64,000 bases of DNA from Bradyrhizobium hereditatis (GCF_020329435.1 NZ_JAGKJK010000010.1:248001-312000), one strand, 5' to 3'; positions 44,204 through 52,304 are shown, counted from the first letter of the stretch. The notes: generated by a model not told the origin, from the sequence alone. Translations and numbers: made by a program.

Positions 44204-44434
44204 TCAGAGCGTCCGTCGGCGGCAGGCTTCGGTAATCACGCCAGCCAGCGCAGCAAACGCCAGCACTTTGAATGCCGATTGGACGTCCATGGTCGATAGC
44301 TGTGTGAAATCGTAGTCAGAGAAGACGGCGATCAACCCGGCGCCGACGATCCCGATGACGTACTGAATACGCGCCCAAAGGATCGTCAGGGAATCCCTGA
44401 ACCACGCCTTCATCTCGTTCCAGATGCTGATCAT
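44204..44434 (-). CDS. small membrane protein in lysis cassette (76 aa)
   Basis: AGGAGGAGAGC precedes ATG 44434, which overlaps the endolysin stop (ATGA). Amphipathic N-terminal helix (WNEMKAWFRDSLTILW), then two hydrophobic segments (YVIGIVGAGLIAVF and FKVLAFAALAGVITEA) and a basic end CRRR. This resembles a class II holin or a holin accessory protein. Confidence 0.65.
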   Translation of the reverse strand: MISIWNEMKAWFRDSLTILWARIQYVIGIVGAGLIAVFSDYDFTQLSTMDVQSAFKVLAFAALAGVITEACRRRTL

Positions 44435-45135
44435 GCTCTCCTCCTGAAAATCGCATTGAAAATGTTTGCGATGAATGCGCCGATGGAGCCTGGCGATGGA
44501 TTGACGATCGAGGGTGAGACAGGTTTTTCGGTCGATATCGGCCTATCCACAGTAAATGGGGTGATCGTTGCGCCCGTGAACGTGATGGTCGGGTCGAGCG
44601 TCATCATCGCCTTCAGCAAGCCGGCACAGCCAGGCTGGCTATCGACGACGTTTGGATCGTAAACACCATCGCGAACATACTTGCCGGACTGATACTGATC
44701 GGTGCCCGACCAGATGTAGGGTGACGGCCTCCCCCGCGCGGCGTATCCAAGCCCGTTGTATTGCTCGAGCTTGGCCAGCGTCCGGCCAATGCTCCACTCC
44801 TTGTTGCGGGCGGCATAAGGTGCGCAATTGACGAGAGCGTCAATCGCGGCCTCCTCCCATGATCTGAATGGGCCCCGACCGGCCGGCACGCGGACGGAAA
44901 CCCTGTTCCAGGGATCGCCCTGCGCGAGCGACCTGCTCCAATCCTGCGAGCACTCGCGCTGATGGATGACGGCAATCACGGCCCACGGCACGCCCGTTTT
45001 GGCTGAAACGGCCTGGTAGCGAGCCTTCGCGTTTGAAGCGATTAGGTGGCGGGCGACGGAGGCAAAATTACGGGTCGGCTTGGCGTTAGCCCAGCGTTTC
45101 GCATTCGCCGCGGTGAGGGCGTTAAGGTCGGTCAT
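44431..45135 (-). CDS. phage endolysin (lysozyme-like)
   Basis: 234 residues. The catalytic-type segment VIAVIHQRECSQDWSRSLAQGDP (core IHQRECSQDW, about residue 55) and VPAGRGPFRSWEEAAIDAL (core GPFRSWEEAAIDAL) match phage muramidase-type endolysins with a Glu in the RE(C/A)S motif. LEQYNGLGYAARGRPSPYIWSG follows (core QYNGLGYAARG). The C-terminal 60 residues are Pro/Ser/Thr-rich and end in a hydrophobic and basic tail. No signal peptide, so release needs the downstream holin. Confidence 0.8.
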   Translation of the reverse strand: MTDLNALTAANAKRWANAKPTRNFASVARHLIASNAKARYQAVSAKTGVPWAVIAVIHQRECSQDWSRSLAQGDPWNRVSVRVPAGRGPFRSWEEAAIDALVNCAPYAARNKEWSIGRTLAKLEQYNGLGYAARGRPSPYIWSGTDQYQSGKYVRDGVYDPNVVDSQPGCAGLLKAMMTLDPTITFTGATITPFTVDRPISTEKPVSPSIVNPSPGSIGAFIANIFNAIFRRRA

Positions 45136-45174
45136 CTATTGCTCGCAGGGGGAAGGAATAGTAAAGGAGTTTAT

Positions 45175-45375
45175 ATGCAGATGCTTCGAAGAATCCGCGC
45201 GAAGATGGGCCCGAGCCTACGGGAGTGGCTCGATGGCTTCAGTGCGCTGCTAGCGATAACGCTGTTTTTCTGCCTGGTTCAAGCAGCCCACGATGGAATC
45301 GTGAATCGGAACCGCGAGTTCGATTCGCAGCGCTGGTGGTATCCATTCTACAGATTGTTGTCGGAGTTTCAGTAG
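45175..45375 (+). CDS. small single-span membrane protein (66 aa), opposite to the phage genes
   Basis: AAAGGAGTTTAT in front of ATG 45175 is an excellent ribosome site. Basic N-terminus (RRIRAKMGPSLREW), one hydrophobic segment (FSALLAITLFFCLVQAA), then a charged, aromatic tail (RWWYPFYRLLSEF). Only plus-strand gene inside the remnant, so it may be expressed in the lysogen. Family unknown. Confidence 0.6.
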   Translation: MQMLRRIRAKMGPSLREWLDGFSALLAITLFFCLVQAAHDGIVNRNREFDSQRWWYPFYRLLSEFQ

Positions 45376-46350
45376 TCAGACAATGCGAATGACATAGTTG
45401 CAAATGATTGTTGGCTGCACGTTATTGTGTGCATTACCGCTACCGGCATTTGCATTTGTGATAGTAATTCCGGTGGTACTACTCCCGACCGAGCTGCCAG
45501 GCTGCATAACAGTTGCACCAACATTCGAAGTCACTGAAATGTTTACTCCACCAACGGTGCCACTGTGAGTGTGTCCTGGGTCGCTCAGTGTGTTGGGGTG
45601 AGCGTGTGAAGCAAGTTGAGCAACTGTAAGCGTGTGACTATCCGAACCGCCAGTTGCGCCCAAGCTCGTCGAGCTACCCCCAAAATAAGTCGAGGTCAGC
45701 CGCGATGCACTCGGTTCCTTCATCGCTGACACACGACCAGTCTTGTCTGGCAAATTGAATGTACTTGACCCGTCCCCTGGACCATAGGTGGTTCCAATAA
45801 TTCCAAACAAAGCTGAGTAAGTCGTACGCGAAATCGCCTGCCCCATCGGAAAAGCGAACGCACTATTCGGCGTTGTCGGCCCCCAATAGTCTAACCCCGC
45901 CGCAAGCGGTACATTGTACGGATTTCCATAAAATCCGTGCAAGTAAAACGCAGCATCGGAGTTGTTATAGAGCGCCAGATACGGCGTTCCCTGGATCAGC
46001 GTTCCCGCCAGCAGTTCCGTTGCCGGCGCCGATCGCAGCGGCCGAGGCCCCAGCGAATCCACATTGAGCGTCACCGTCCCGCCGTTCGTCACATGCGGCG
46101 TGAAAGCCACGATCTGTCCATTAAGACGGGCAAGCGATTCGAACGCCTCGTAGGACGTGACCGTATATGCGCTCGCCGTCCCGCCTGTGACGATCGCGCC
46201 TGCAATATCGTCGCGATGTTTCGCGATGGATGCCATCATCGCACGCGCCGAGTCGTTCACGCTGGAGGGCGCTTGCCCTTCCTGCCAATTGATCGAAGGG
46301 TCGGCCGTCGCGTTGCTGGCCGCCGTCTGCGACCATTTGTAGAGCGTCAT
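45376..46350 (-). CDS. phage tail-collar domain protein (tail fibre tip)
   Basis: 324 residues. N-terminal part: LYKWSQTAASNATADPSINW (core YKWSQTAASNATAD). The tail-collar domain spans about residues 155-215 (AGLDYWGPTTPNSAFAFPMGQ, core PTTPNSAFAFPMGQ; YGPGDGSSTFNLPDKTGRV, core GDGSSTFNLPD). The Gly/Ser/Thr-rich C-terminus has HSHAHP-like His repeats and ends NVQPTIICNYVIRI, as expected. Its 3' half has lower GC than flanking genes, a sign of recent acquisition. Confidence 0.88.
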   Translation of the reverse strand: MTLYKWSQTAASNATADPSINWQEGQAPSSVNDSARAMMASIAKHRDDIAGAIVTGGTASAYTVTSYEAFESLARLNGQIVAFTPHVTNGGTVTLNVDSLGPRPLRSAPATELLAGTLIQGTPYLALYNNSDAAFYLHGFYGNPYNVPLAAGLDYWGPTTPNSAFAFPMGQAISRTTYSALFGIIGTTYGPGDGSSTFNLPDKTGRVSAMKEPSASRLTSTYFGGSSTSLGATGGSDSHTLTVAQLASHAHPNTLSDPGHTHSGTVGGVNISVTSNVGATVMQPGSSVGSSTTGITITNANAGSGNAHNNVQPTIICNYVIRIV

Positions 46351-46381
46351 ATTCGTCCTCCGTATCCGGCCAGGCGGCCGG

Positions 46382-46582
46382 CTATGCCTTGTCGTTCAGC
46401 TCAAGATATTGCGCGCAGGGGCATGCCGGCGCACGCGCGGTCAGGAGATTGCGGATCACGCCGGACGGAACGCCAGGGCTATCCTTCGCCACCGCTTCCA
46501 CGCGTTCAGCGATAACTGCCTCTATGTCCGCTCTGATCTGCACAATACGCTCTTCAAGCGTCGGGTGGCGTGTTGCTTTCAT
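46382..46582 (-). CDS. hypothetical phage protein (66 aa)
   Basis: Start ATG 46582 (AGGAAA upstream, inside the end of the preceding gene). Helical, charged product (ERIVQIRADIEAVIAERVEAV) with two close Cys (APACPCAQY) near the C-terminus. It lies directly before the tail-collar gene; function unknown. Confidence 0.55.
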   Translation of the reverse strand: MKATRHPTLEERIVQIRADIEAVIAERVEAVAKDSPGVPSGVIRNLLTARAPACPCAQYLELNDKA

Positions 46583-47057
46583 CGGGTTTGGTTTCCTCAT
46601 TTGGACCGGCCTCGTTCTTGAAGTGCGCCGCCAGCTTCCGCTTGGCGCTGGCTGCTTCGTTCTGCGCCCGCCGCAGCACGTTCTCGCGCCGTGCCTCGTG
46701 GGCTGCGACATAGACCTGCAGGTCATACGGCAGTGATTTGAAACGCTGCTTGTGATCGGCCGGCCAGGAGCGTGGCGGCTCTATTCCGGCAAGATCGCTG
46801 ATTGCTTTGGCCGCGACGCCGCCGAGCGTCGGGTCGGCGAAACCGGCCGAGACATGCAGCCGCGATATCTCCTGAACCGCGAGCCAAAGCCGCTCGATGC
46901 CAAGCGGCGCGCAGTCCGCGACAAAACGCGCGACATGCGCCGGCGTTGCGGGACAAGGCAAGAGGCCGTTCAGTTCGCACCATTTTGCGAACATCGGCGC
47001 AGCGCGTAGCCGCGCCTGCGCCAGTGCGGCAAGCACCGGATTTACGGTGGGGCGCAT
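46554..47057 (-). CDS. phage protein with integrase-like N-terminal SAM (core-binding) domain
   Basis: 167 residues from ATG 47057; GTG 47084 is an alternative. Residues 20-90 (FAKWCELNGLLPCPATPAHV..., LWLAVQEISRLHVSAGFADPT) match the core-binding pattern of tyrosine recombinases. No catalytic domain (Arg...HxxR...Tyr) follows; the rest is a charged helical tail. Either a decayed integrase fragment or a domain re-used for another purpose. Confidence 0.55.
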   Translation of the reverse strand: MRPTVNPVLAALAQARLRAAPMFAKWCELNGLLPCPATPAHVARFVADCAPLGIERLWLAVQEISRLHVSAGFADPTLGGVAAKAISDLAGIEPPRSWPADHKQRFKSLPYDLQVYVAAHEARRENVLRRAQNEAASAKRKLAAHFKNEAGPNEETKPDESNTPPDA

Positions 47058-47065
47058 CGGGCGTT

Positions 47066-47332
47066 CTAGCGCCTCGCCTTGCACAGCGCTTGATGAACGC
47101 CGCCCATCTTCTTGCGCAAAGCCATCAGCTGCACGCGCCTGCGCAGGCTGTGGGGACTGGAGTCGATCTCGCCGCGCAGTTCGGCGTCGAATCTTTCGAG
47201 GGCCTCCGCGCGCTTCTGCAGTCCGTACAGCGCGAAGTTCTTCGCGATCTCCTCAGTCGTCATTGGCTCACCGTGGATCTTTTCAGCAGCAGATTCGGCG
47301 CGCTCGATAAAGTCGCGGTCATCGCTTGACAT
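47066..47332 (-). CDS. hypothetical phage protein (88 aa)
   Basis: Highly charged helical protein (RDFIERAESAAEKIHGEPMTTEEIAKNFALYG, core TTEEIAKNFALYG; KRAEALERFDAELRGEI). A short HTH-like segment (TTEEIAKNFALYGLQ) may bind DNA. Ends close to the start of the SAM-domain gene. Confidence 0.55.
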   Translation of the reverse strand: MSSDDRDFIERAESAAEKIHGEPMTTEEIAKNFALYGLQKRAEALERFDAELRGEIDSSPHSLRRRVQLMALRKKMGGVHQALCKARR

Positions 47333-47460
47333 TGATGGGCTCCCTTTTTGAACAGCGCACGCCGCTCTCCCGAGAGCTGGCCCGCGAGGTTACGGAAGCG
47401 ATGGTCGGTTTCATGGATTTGCGTGCATAAACGTGCGGACAACAGCCACGCGCGGGCATC

Positions 47461-48291
47461 CTAAGAACCTGATGCAGATTGGAGTTGGCTGGCGTACCTA
47501 CCGCAAGCCGAAGAAAACCCAGGGCGGCAGCAATCTTTGCGTTGGCGAGTCGCTGCCGAAGGACACGCCTGCTGCGGTCGTGTCGGCTCTGCGGGATCAA
47601 CGCCCGCCAGCGACGCTGCCCAGTCGCCAACGTCGCTGGGGAACGGATTTCGCTTGGCTAAAGATGCGGGGCTGGCCGTCGGGCCAGCAGCACTAAGCGC
47701 TGCTACCTGCGCCTGCTGTCCACTCGATTGATCAAGATATGCAAGATGTTCGTTGATAGCCGCAGGTGGAGCAGCCGTATAGCTCGGCAGCAATCCTGAT
47801 GGAAAGCTCCCGGGATAGTCGAACTTCTTGCGAGCGGAGTTCAACTGTGCATCCGTGAAGAGATGATAGATGCGTCCAATTCCACGATCTGAAGCCGGCT
47901 CTCCGAACCGTCCCTGTTCGCGATATTGGATATTTGCTTCCCTACCGGTCCACGTTCTTCGGGCTTGGCAGATATGAACGATGCATCCGTGAAGAGACAC
48001 TCCCCAGATGATCACGCCGTAGATATTCCTTGTTCTGATAACCCCGCAGCAATCATTCTTCTTATCCCACACCACGAGTTCAGGTCTCTCAGATCCGTAA
48101 CTAGCATCATGGCCGTAACGAGCTCGGCTAAAGCGAATCTTTGCTTGCTTGATCGCGTCCGCCTCTGATTGAATTGGGCGATCACCCGGTGCGCAGACCT
48201 AATTTTTGCTGTAGGAGTATCCGGCCACCAACGCGACTAGCAACAGCGTCAGCGCAAGCAATACATATCGACCGCGAAACAATCTCTTCAT
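47461..48291 (-). pseudogene. phage-region membrane-anchored protein split by in-frame TAG
   Basis: ATG 48291 opens a 30-codon frame with a basic start and one hydrophobic segment (YVLLALTLLLVALVAGYSY), then TAG 48199-48201. The same frame continues without a start codon as a well-composed protein (VCAPGDRPIQSEADAIKQAK, ARYGHDASYGSERPELVVWD, GVIRTRNIYGVIIWGVSLHG). It stays open to 47461, though the composition after about 47950 changes and a second lesion is likely there. Most simply, a signal-anchored protein lost by nonsense mutation. The last part contains SDVGDWAASLAG, also seen in the 378-aa gene. Confidence 0.55.
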
Positions 48292-48421
48292 GCTGATGTT
48301 TAGTCCTACGAGGCGGAATGGTGCGGCTGCCGTCTGGATTATTCGCGAACAGTACCTAGGCTTTGCGCGCATGATTTCAGGATTTGTTGTGCAGACGCCT
48401 TGTCCTGCCTGCGTCACGTTC

Positions 48422-48943
48422 TCAGCGTCTGCCGGATTTTCTTGCGTGATAGAGCGCCACCGCATCCTTGATGTCGCCGGAGGTCGAGAGCTTGGCGCTG
48501 AGGGTTCGAAGATCTGCCTGCTGCCGTTCCGAGGGCGTACGCGACGTGCCGGGCCGCACGACTGGCGGCAGCGGTCTTGCCGCAGCGGCATCCTTCGCCT
48601 TCATCATGATGCGGAATTTCGCGGCGTCGTCCTGCATCCCACGGAAGATGATCAGGCCGTCGCCGGGCGTTTCGATCTTGTCGGTAAACAGCTTGAAGCC
48701 GCTGCCGACGCCGAGCGAAGCAATCTTACTCTCGATCAACCGCTTCGAGGATTGCGCCAGCGTCCGCTGCGATTCGCGGATACAGACCGCGAGCGTTCCG
48801 CGCTCGGCCTGGCAAGTCTCGACCAGGAGCTCGCCGAAGAAATGCGATTTACCCGAACCGCGCCCGCCGTAAACCCCCTTATAGCGCGAAGGCGCGAGCA
48901 GCGGCTCGAAAACGCCCGCCGTTAAAATTTTCAGAATGGCCAA
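48422..48943 (-). CDS. truncated phage terminase large subunit (ATPase N-terminus) fused to unrelated tail
   Basis: 173 residues. Residues 1-105 are the terminase start: VFEPLLAPSRYKGVYGGRGSGKSH (Walker A GGRGSGKS near 27-34) and ETPGDGLIIFRGMQD. After about residue 106 (near 48628) the expected ATPase and nuclease continuation is missing, replaced by AAKFRIMMKAKDAAAARP..., ending DAVALYHARKSGRR, which looks like the C-terminus of another phage protein. A deletion of several kilobases between terminase and that gene is the likely cause. It cannot package DNA. Confidence 0.75.
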   Translation of the reverse strand: MAILKILTAGVFEPLLAPSRYKGVYGGRGSGKSHFFGELLVETCQAERGTLAVCIRESQRTLAQSSKRLIESKIASLGVGSGFKLFTDKIETPGDGLIIFRGMQDDAAKFRIMMKAKDAAAARPLPPVVRPGTSRTPSERQQADLRTLSAKLSTSGDIKDAVALYHARKSGRR

Positions 48944-48982
48944 TGGCAGTCCTGTTCGATAAATAAGGTCGAGCGCGCAGCC

Positions 48983-50119
48983 CTAGCGACGGCCGGCCAA
49001 CGCCCGAAGCAACCACGGCTGCGGCAGATCGTCGTCATAGAACCCATTTTCCTGCGCCGCTTGCGACTCCGGACTCGTGCTGTCAATGCCTACGCGGGCG
49101 GCGATCCGGCCTGCAAGATCACCCGGCGTATCCGGGAAAGAAGCGTCGCTCGCGCCACCAAGGAAATTTCGACGATCGGGAGAACGAAACTGATTGGACG
49201 GCACTGCGGGCTCGCCTGTGTCCGATGCCGATGCCGGCGATTTGGCGCGGGCTTTGGAAAGGCCCACTAGAGCAGCCGGCCAGTCCGCGACATCGCTGCC
49301 AGACGAGCCGGGGCGATTCGAAAAACCGAAAACCGACGGCGGAAGGATCCATTGCGACATCGGTTTGTCGGTGAGGAGCCCGAGGATCGGTTGAGAGGAC
49401 GATGCGGCTGGGTTAGGAATGCCGAGCGTAGAAAAGTTGCCATTTCTGGTGTCATCACGCGGCACGACACGACCGCTCAAAACGCGGATGTTCTGAGCAT
49501 CCGAGCGACGAGCTGCCATCTCCCCGAAGTCGGACGCCAGTACACCGCCTAGTTCAAACGTAGAAGGTGGCGAATGGCTGACAGTCTTGCGGCTCAAGAT
49601 TCGAACCGGGCTGGCGCCGGACACCTCGGACGTTTCGCTAACATGCAGCGGCGTCGCTCGCTGTTCCTCCTCAAACATAATGGGTAGAGCGGCATTATTT
49701 AATGCTCTGGGACTTACCACTCTGGGATCATCAATCGGATCATTTGTACTTGGAGGAGGATGCACAATGCTATTTTTGCCTTCACTGTATCGTGCCGCCT
49801 CTTCAATTTGCTGCATCGTCTTGTTGATCAAGGCGATGATAGAATCCATGATCAAACCAGGATCGTCGGCAAATTGCTTCGCGGCAATTACCCGGTCCTT
49901 AAATTTCTTCAAATCGTTGACCGTGGTATCAGCGTCACGAAGTTCATCGTCACTTACAAGGGGCTTTCGCGTTCCAGCGTCCCAATAGGATCCTGGACCG
50001 TTCAAATAATAATCGATGACAGCGTTTGCGCGAGCCATCATTTCAGCTCTCTCCGCCTCGGCCATCGTAATGGCTGAGGAATTCGGTGGCGGTAGAGGTT
50101 TTGTTTCGATAGTGGCCAT
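48983..50119 (-). CDS. hypothetical phage protein (378 aa)
   Basis: ATG 50119 with GGAAG upstream. Helical, charged first third (MAEAERAEMMARANAVIDYYL, core MMARANAVIDYYLN; VNDLKKFKDRVIAAKQF), then long Ser/Pro/Asp-rich low-complexity sequence, and a short end (DDDLPQPWLLRALAGRR). SDVADWPAALVGL resembles SDVGDWAASLAGV in 47461-48291. Possibly a structural or ejection protein; no family recognised. GC is lower in the first third. Confidence 0.55.
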   Translation of the reverse strand: MATIETKPLPPPNSSAITMAEAERAEMMARANAVIDYYLNGPGSYWDAGTRKPLVSDDELRDADTTVNDLKKFKDRVIAAKQFADDPGLIMDSIIALINKTMQQIEEAARYSEGKNSIVHPPPSTNDPIDDPRVVSPRALNNAALPIMFEEEQRATPLHVSETSEVSGASPVRILSRKTVSHSPPSTFELGGVLASDFGEMAARRSDAQNIRVLSGRVVPRDDTRNGNFSTLGIPNPAASSSQPILGLLTDKPMSQWILPPSVFGFSNRPGSSGSDVADWPAALVGLSKARAKSPASASDTGEPAVPSNQFRSPDRRNFLGGASDASFPDTPGDLAGRIAARVGIDSTSPESQAAQENGFYDDDLPQPWLLRALAGRR

Positions 50120-50157
50120 GCTCAAACTTCCGATCGTTGTAAATTATCGGTGCGGCG

Positions 50158-50514
50158 TCAGGGACAATAGAATCTAAGATAGAGAAGCAGAATTTGAGGT
50201 AGAGGAGCCTCGCGTCTGAACAGCAAGGCCGCCCTTGACTGAGGTCTCTTAAAGAACGGTTCTCGACACACTGGCTTGTGTGGATCGGTAATTGTCCAGT
50301 CTGCTGCGCCGACGAAATAGCAACAGCTAAGTGCGCCGTCACATAGCGGGCACGCTTGGATTACTTCGATATATATTGAGGCCAATCGTCGACCCCAGCG
50401 AGCCCATCCTCGCTTGACCTGATTGGCGAAAATAAAGATGAAGCGTGCCAGCGTGGTGCCTCGCTTCGCACCGGCATCAACGTGGCCTTCGACACGCAAT
50501 TGGACTTCTCAGCG
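50158..50514 (-). pseudogene. truncated second copy of the secreted protein at 50527-51000
   Basis: The minus frame (open after TGA) has no signal peptide or credible start. It aligns with the upstream gene: ALSCCYF with LGCCYF, HKPVCREPFFKRPQSRAALLF with RQPLSRVPIFKGGGPKGGLF, and LLLYLRF with YLYLRF. DNA similarity is obvious (AAGCGTGCCAGCGT shared on the plus strand). It is a decayed tandem duplicate. Confidence 0.55.
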
Positions 50515-50526
50515 AGTCGCTTCCAT

Positions 50527-51000
50527 CTAAAGCACACTGTCGGATTGAGCCCTACTGGATGGACTAGCTTGATCGAAGTGGAATCGGAGATAAAGATAGC
50601 CCATGCGCTCGTTCTGAATGAACAAGCCGCCCTTGGGTCCTCCCCCTTTGAAGATCGGCACTCGGGACAACGGCTGACGTGCATCAATACCGATCTTGCT
50701 TTTGCCATTAGTGAAATAGCAGCAGCCAAGATCGTCGCCTTCCATGCTGACATCAGCAAACGCGGGCTCGCGAGAAATCTCCACGCGGACCGAGAATCCC
50801 AGCGATTCCATTTTCACCTGACATGCTTGCCCAAAGCGGCAATCAAGCGTGCCAGCGTCCTTGCCTCGCTCCGTGTCGGCGCCAAAGTCGACGCTGTAGT
50901 TCTGAGCAAGCGCTACGTCCGCCGATAAGAAAACGAAGAGCGCCGCTCCCGCTGCCAAGCGTAACGAATCTAAGCGTCTCTGCAGTGAGGCGGCGTTCAT
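50527..51000 (-). CDS. secreted protein of unknown function (157 aa)
   Basis: N-terminus: basic, then a hydrophobic stretch LRLAAGAALFVFLSADVALAQ (signal peptide ending at ALAQ). The mature part has beta-strand alternation and four Cys (LDCRFGQACQVK, LGCCYF), with the final YLYLRFHFDQ. It is probably periplasmic or outer-surface cargo of the phage region. A truncated duplicate follows directly. Confidence 0.6.
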   Translation of the reverse strand: MNAASLQRRLDSLRLAAGAALFVFLSADVALAQNYSVDFGADTERGKDAGTLDCRFGQACQVKMESLGFSVRVEISREPAFADVSMEGDDLGCCYFTNGKSKIGIDARQPLSRVPIFKGGGPKGGLFIQNERMGYLYLRFHFDQASPSSRAQSDSVL

Positions 51001-51108
51001 AAGAGCATTAGCCTTGTTTGGTTGCTCACTTCCGCAAGCTACTTGAAGCTACTATCCGAGCTAGAACAAAGCGAGAACGTCTGTCAAGCTGGGACAATAA
51101 TTGACGCC

Positions 51109-51372
51109 TCAAACGCTCTCACCGCTCCCATTTTCGGGATGCACGATGACGCGCTCGATCCGATGAATCAGTTCGAGCGCGCCGTCGCCGCTGTTTTCCA
51201 GCGGCTGCGTGGCCTTGCCCCAGCCGCGATCGAGGATCGCGTTGGCGGCTGACACGCGGGCGGCCGGCGTTGCGTCGTTGCTGCGCATGATGCCGACGAG
51301 AACGCGGATCGCGGTTCGGGTGTGACTGCGTGCGAGAGAGCGAATCTCGAGGAGGGCCTTTGCCTTTCCCAT
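51109..51372 (-). CDS. phage protein, small-terminase-like (87 aa)
   Basis: Starts immediately after the TAG of the previous small gene (TAGATG). The segment SHTRTAIRVLVGIMRSNDATPAARVSAANAILDRGWGKATQP (core ARVSAANAILDRGWGKA) is common in proteins encoded near phage terminases and related to small-subunit helix-turn-helix parts. The reduced length suggests an accessory or truncated version. Confidence 0.6.
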   Translation of the reverse strand: MGKAKALLEIRSLARSHTRTAIRVLVGIMRSNDATPAARVSAANAILDRGWGKATQPLENSGDGALELIHRIERVIVHPENGSGESV

Positions 51373-51534
51373 CTAGGCTTCTCGGCTGACCGATCCGGCG
51401 CGTTTGTCTGGTGCAGCATCGACAGGATCGGTGACGGTTTCCTGCCGCGCAGAGCGGAAGGCAATTGTCGGAAAATCGGTTTGTACGTCATGGCGTTTGG
51501 GACGCGGAATGATTTGAATGCTGTCGATGCTCAC
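51373..51534 (-). CDS. short phage protein (53 aa), GTG start
   Basis: GGAGGAATTCTC lies in front of GTG 51534, an ideal ribosome site. The product is soluble and Pro/Arg-rich (SIDSIQIIPRPKRHDVQTDF). Stop abuts the next ATG; start overlaps the end of the 23-aa ORF. Confidence 0.55.
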   Translation of the reverse strand: MSIDSIQIIPRPKRHDVQTDFPTIAFRSARQETVTDPVDAAPDKRAGSVSREA

Positions 51535-51602
51535 GAGAATTCCTCCGATACGGCGATGACAATGAGGCCGATGAGCGCAAGCGAGATCAGGTAGGCGGTC
51601 AT
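51531..51602 (-). CDS. 23-aa hydrophobic peptide, translationally coupled
   Basis: ATG 51602 with GGAGAG upstream codes one membrane segment (AYLISLALIGLIVIAVSEEF). Its TGA overlaps the GTG of the next gene, and the Shine-Dalgarno of that gene lies within its last codons. Confidence 0.5.
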   Translation of the reverse strand: MTAYLISLALIGLIVIAVSEEFS

Positions 51603-51847
51603 CGGCGTCTCTCCAAAAAGAAATGTGCGGCATGATCGCGGTGTGGGCGCAGATCATTTGGGGCGCGAACCTTATCCCGTCGGGGGCCGCGAGCGGCGCG
51701 TGACGATGCGCGCCGCGGGCCGGCATGTTCGCGCATGCCGGCCAATGGAGTGGGTTCGGACGGCGGCTCGCTCGCGACGCCCGGGCGGGGGCGTTGGGAG
51801 TTGCGGCGTCGATGTGCGGCCGCCGTCCGATTCGAGGATTCCAAGCA

Positions 51848-51881
51848 AAAGCCCGCGGCGGATTTTCTCCGCGCGGGCTTT
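51848..51881. terminator. terminator-like hairpin
   Basis: AAAGCCCGCGGCGGA pairs with TCCGCGCGGGCTTT (one bulged G) around loop TTTTC. T-rich sequence follows in both directions, so it may stop transcription from either side at the prophage edge. Confidence 0.55.
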
Positions 51882-52304
51882 GCAGTTTTCGCTATAATGG
51901 CGTTATGCAGGCGACACAGCGTCTCTGCCCTTCTCAAGCGCTCACCGATTGCGGGAAGTTCAACGCAACTGCGTCGACAAATCGCGACCGCCCTGGCTGG
52001 CTTGAGAAATGAGAAAGCCCGCTGCCATTTCCGGCGCGGGCTCTATAAGATCTGCGATGGTGTTAATATGCACCTGATTTGCCCGACGCGTCAAGTGCCG
52101 AAGCGAAAACAGATTCAAATCCGCGCGTTAGCGACATCGAGCGGGTGGCGCAACCCGCGACCCAATGCGCGCAAGCCCGCGATGTTCTTGTTGCTGCCGC
52201 GCTTGCTTTCCTGTGGGCTGCACGGTGGGCACGCTTGTTAGTAGCATGCGCAAACCTGCTCGTTCCGCTGTGCGCGAGCTTCCGTGATGATGCGCTTATG
52301 CCGG

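Larger units (their letters stand above)
43365..51602. mobile_element. decayed prophage remnant
   Basis: Minus-strand run of small overlapping genes with recognisable phage functions: endolysin, holin-like protein, tail-collar protein, terminase piece. Portal, capsid and protease genes are missing, the terminase is cut off, and several frames are broken, so the element cannot form particles. The boundaries are approximate, because no attachment repeats or tRNA gene could be identified. Confidence 0.75.

Noticed and set aside
9844..48291. TAG as a reassigned sense codon
   Set aside because: Many intact genes end in TAG at the expected family length, so general reassignment is excluded; only local suppression or mutation remains possible.
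51735..52241. 168-codon plus-strand frame
   Set aside because: Crosses two hairpins and repeats, Arg/Ser-rich, no ribosome site; treated as non-coding.
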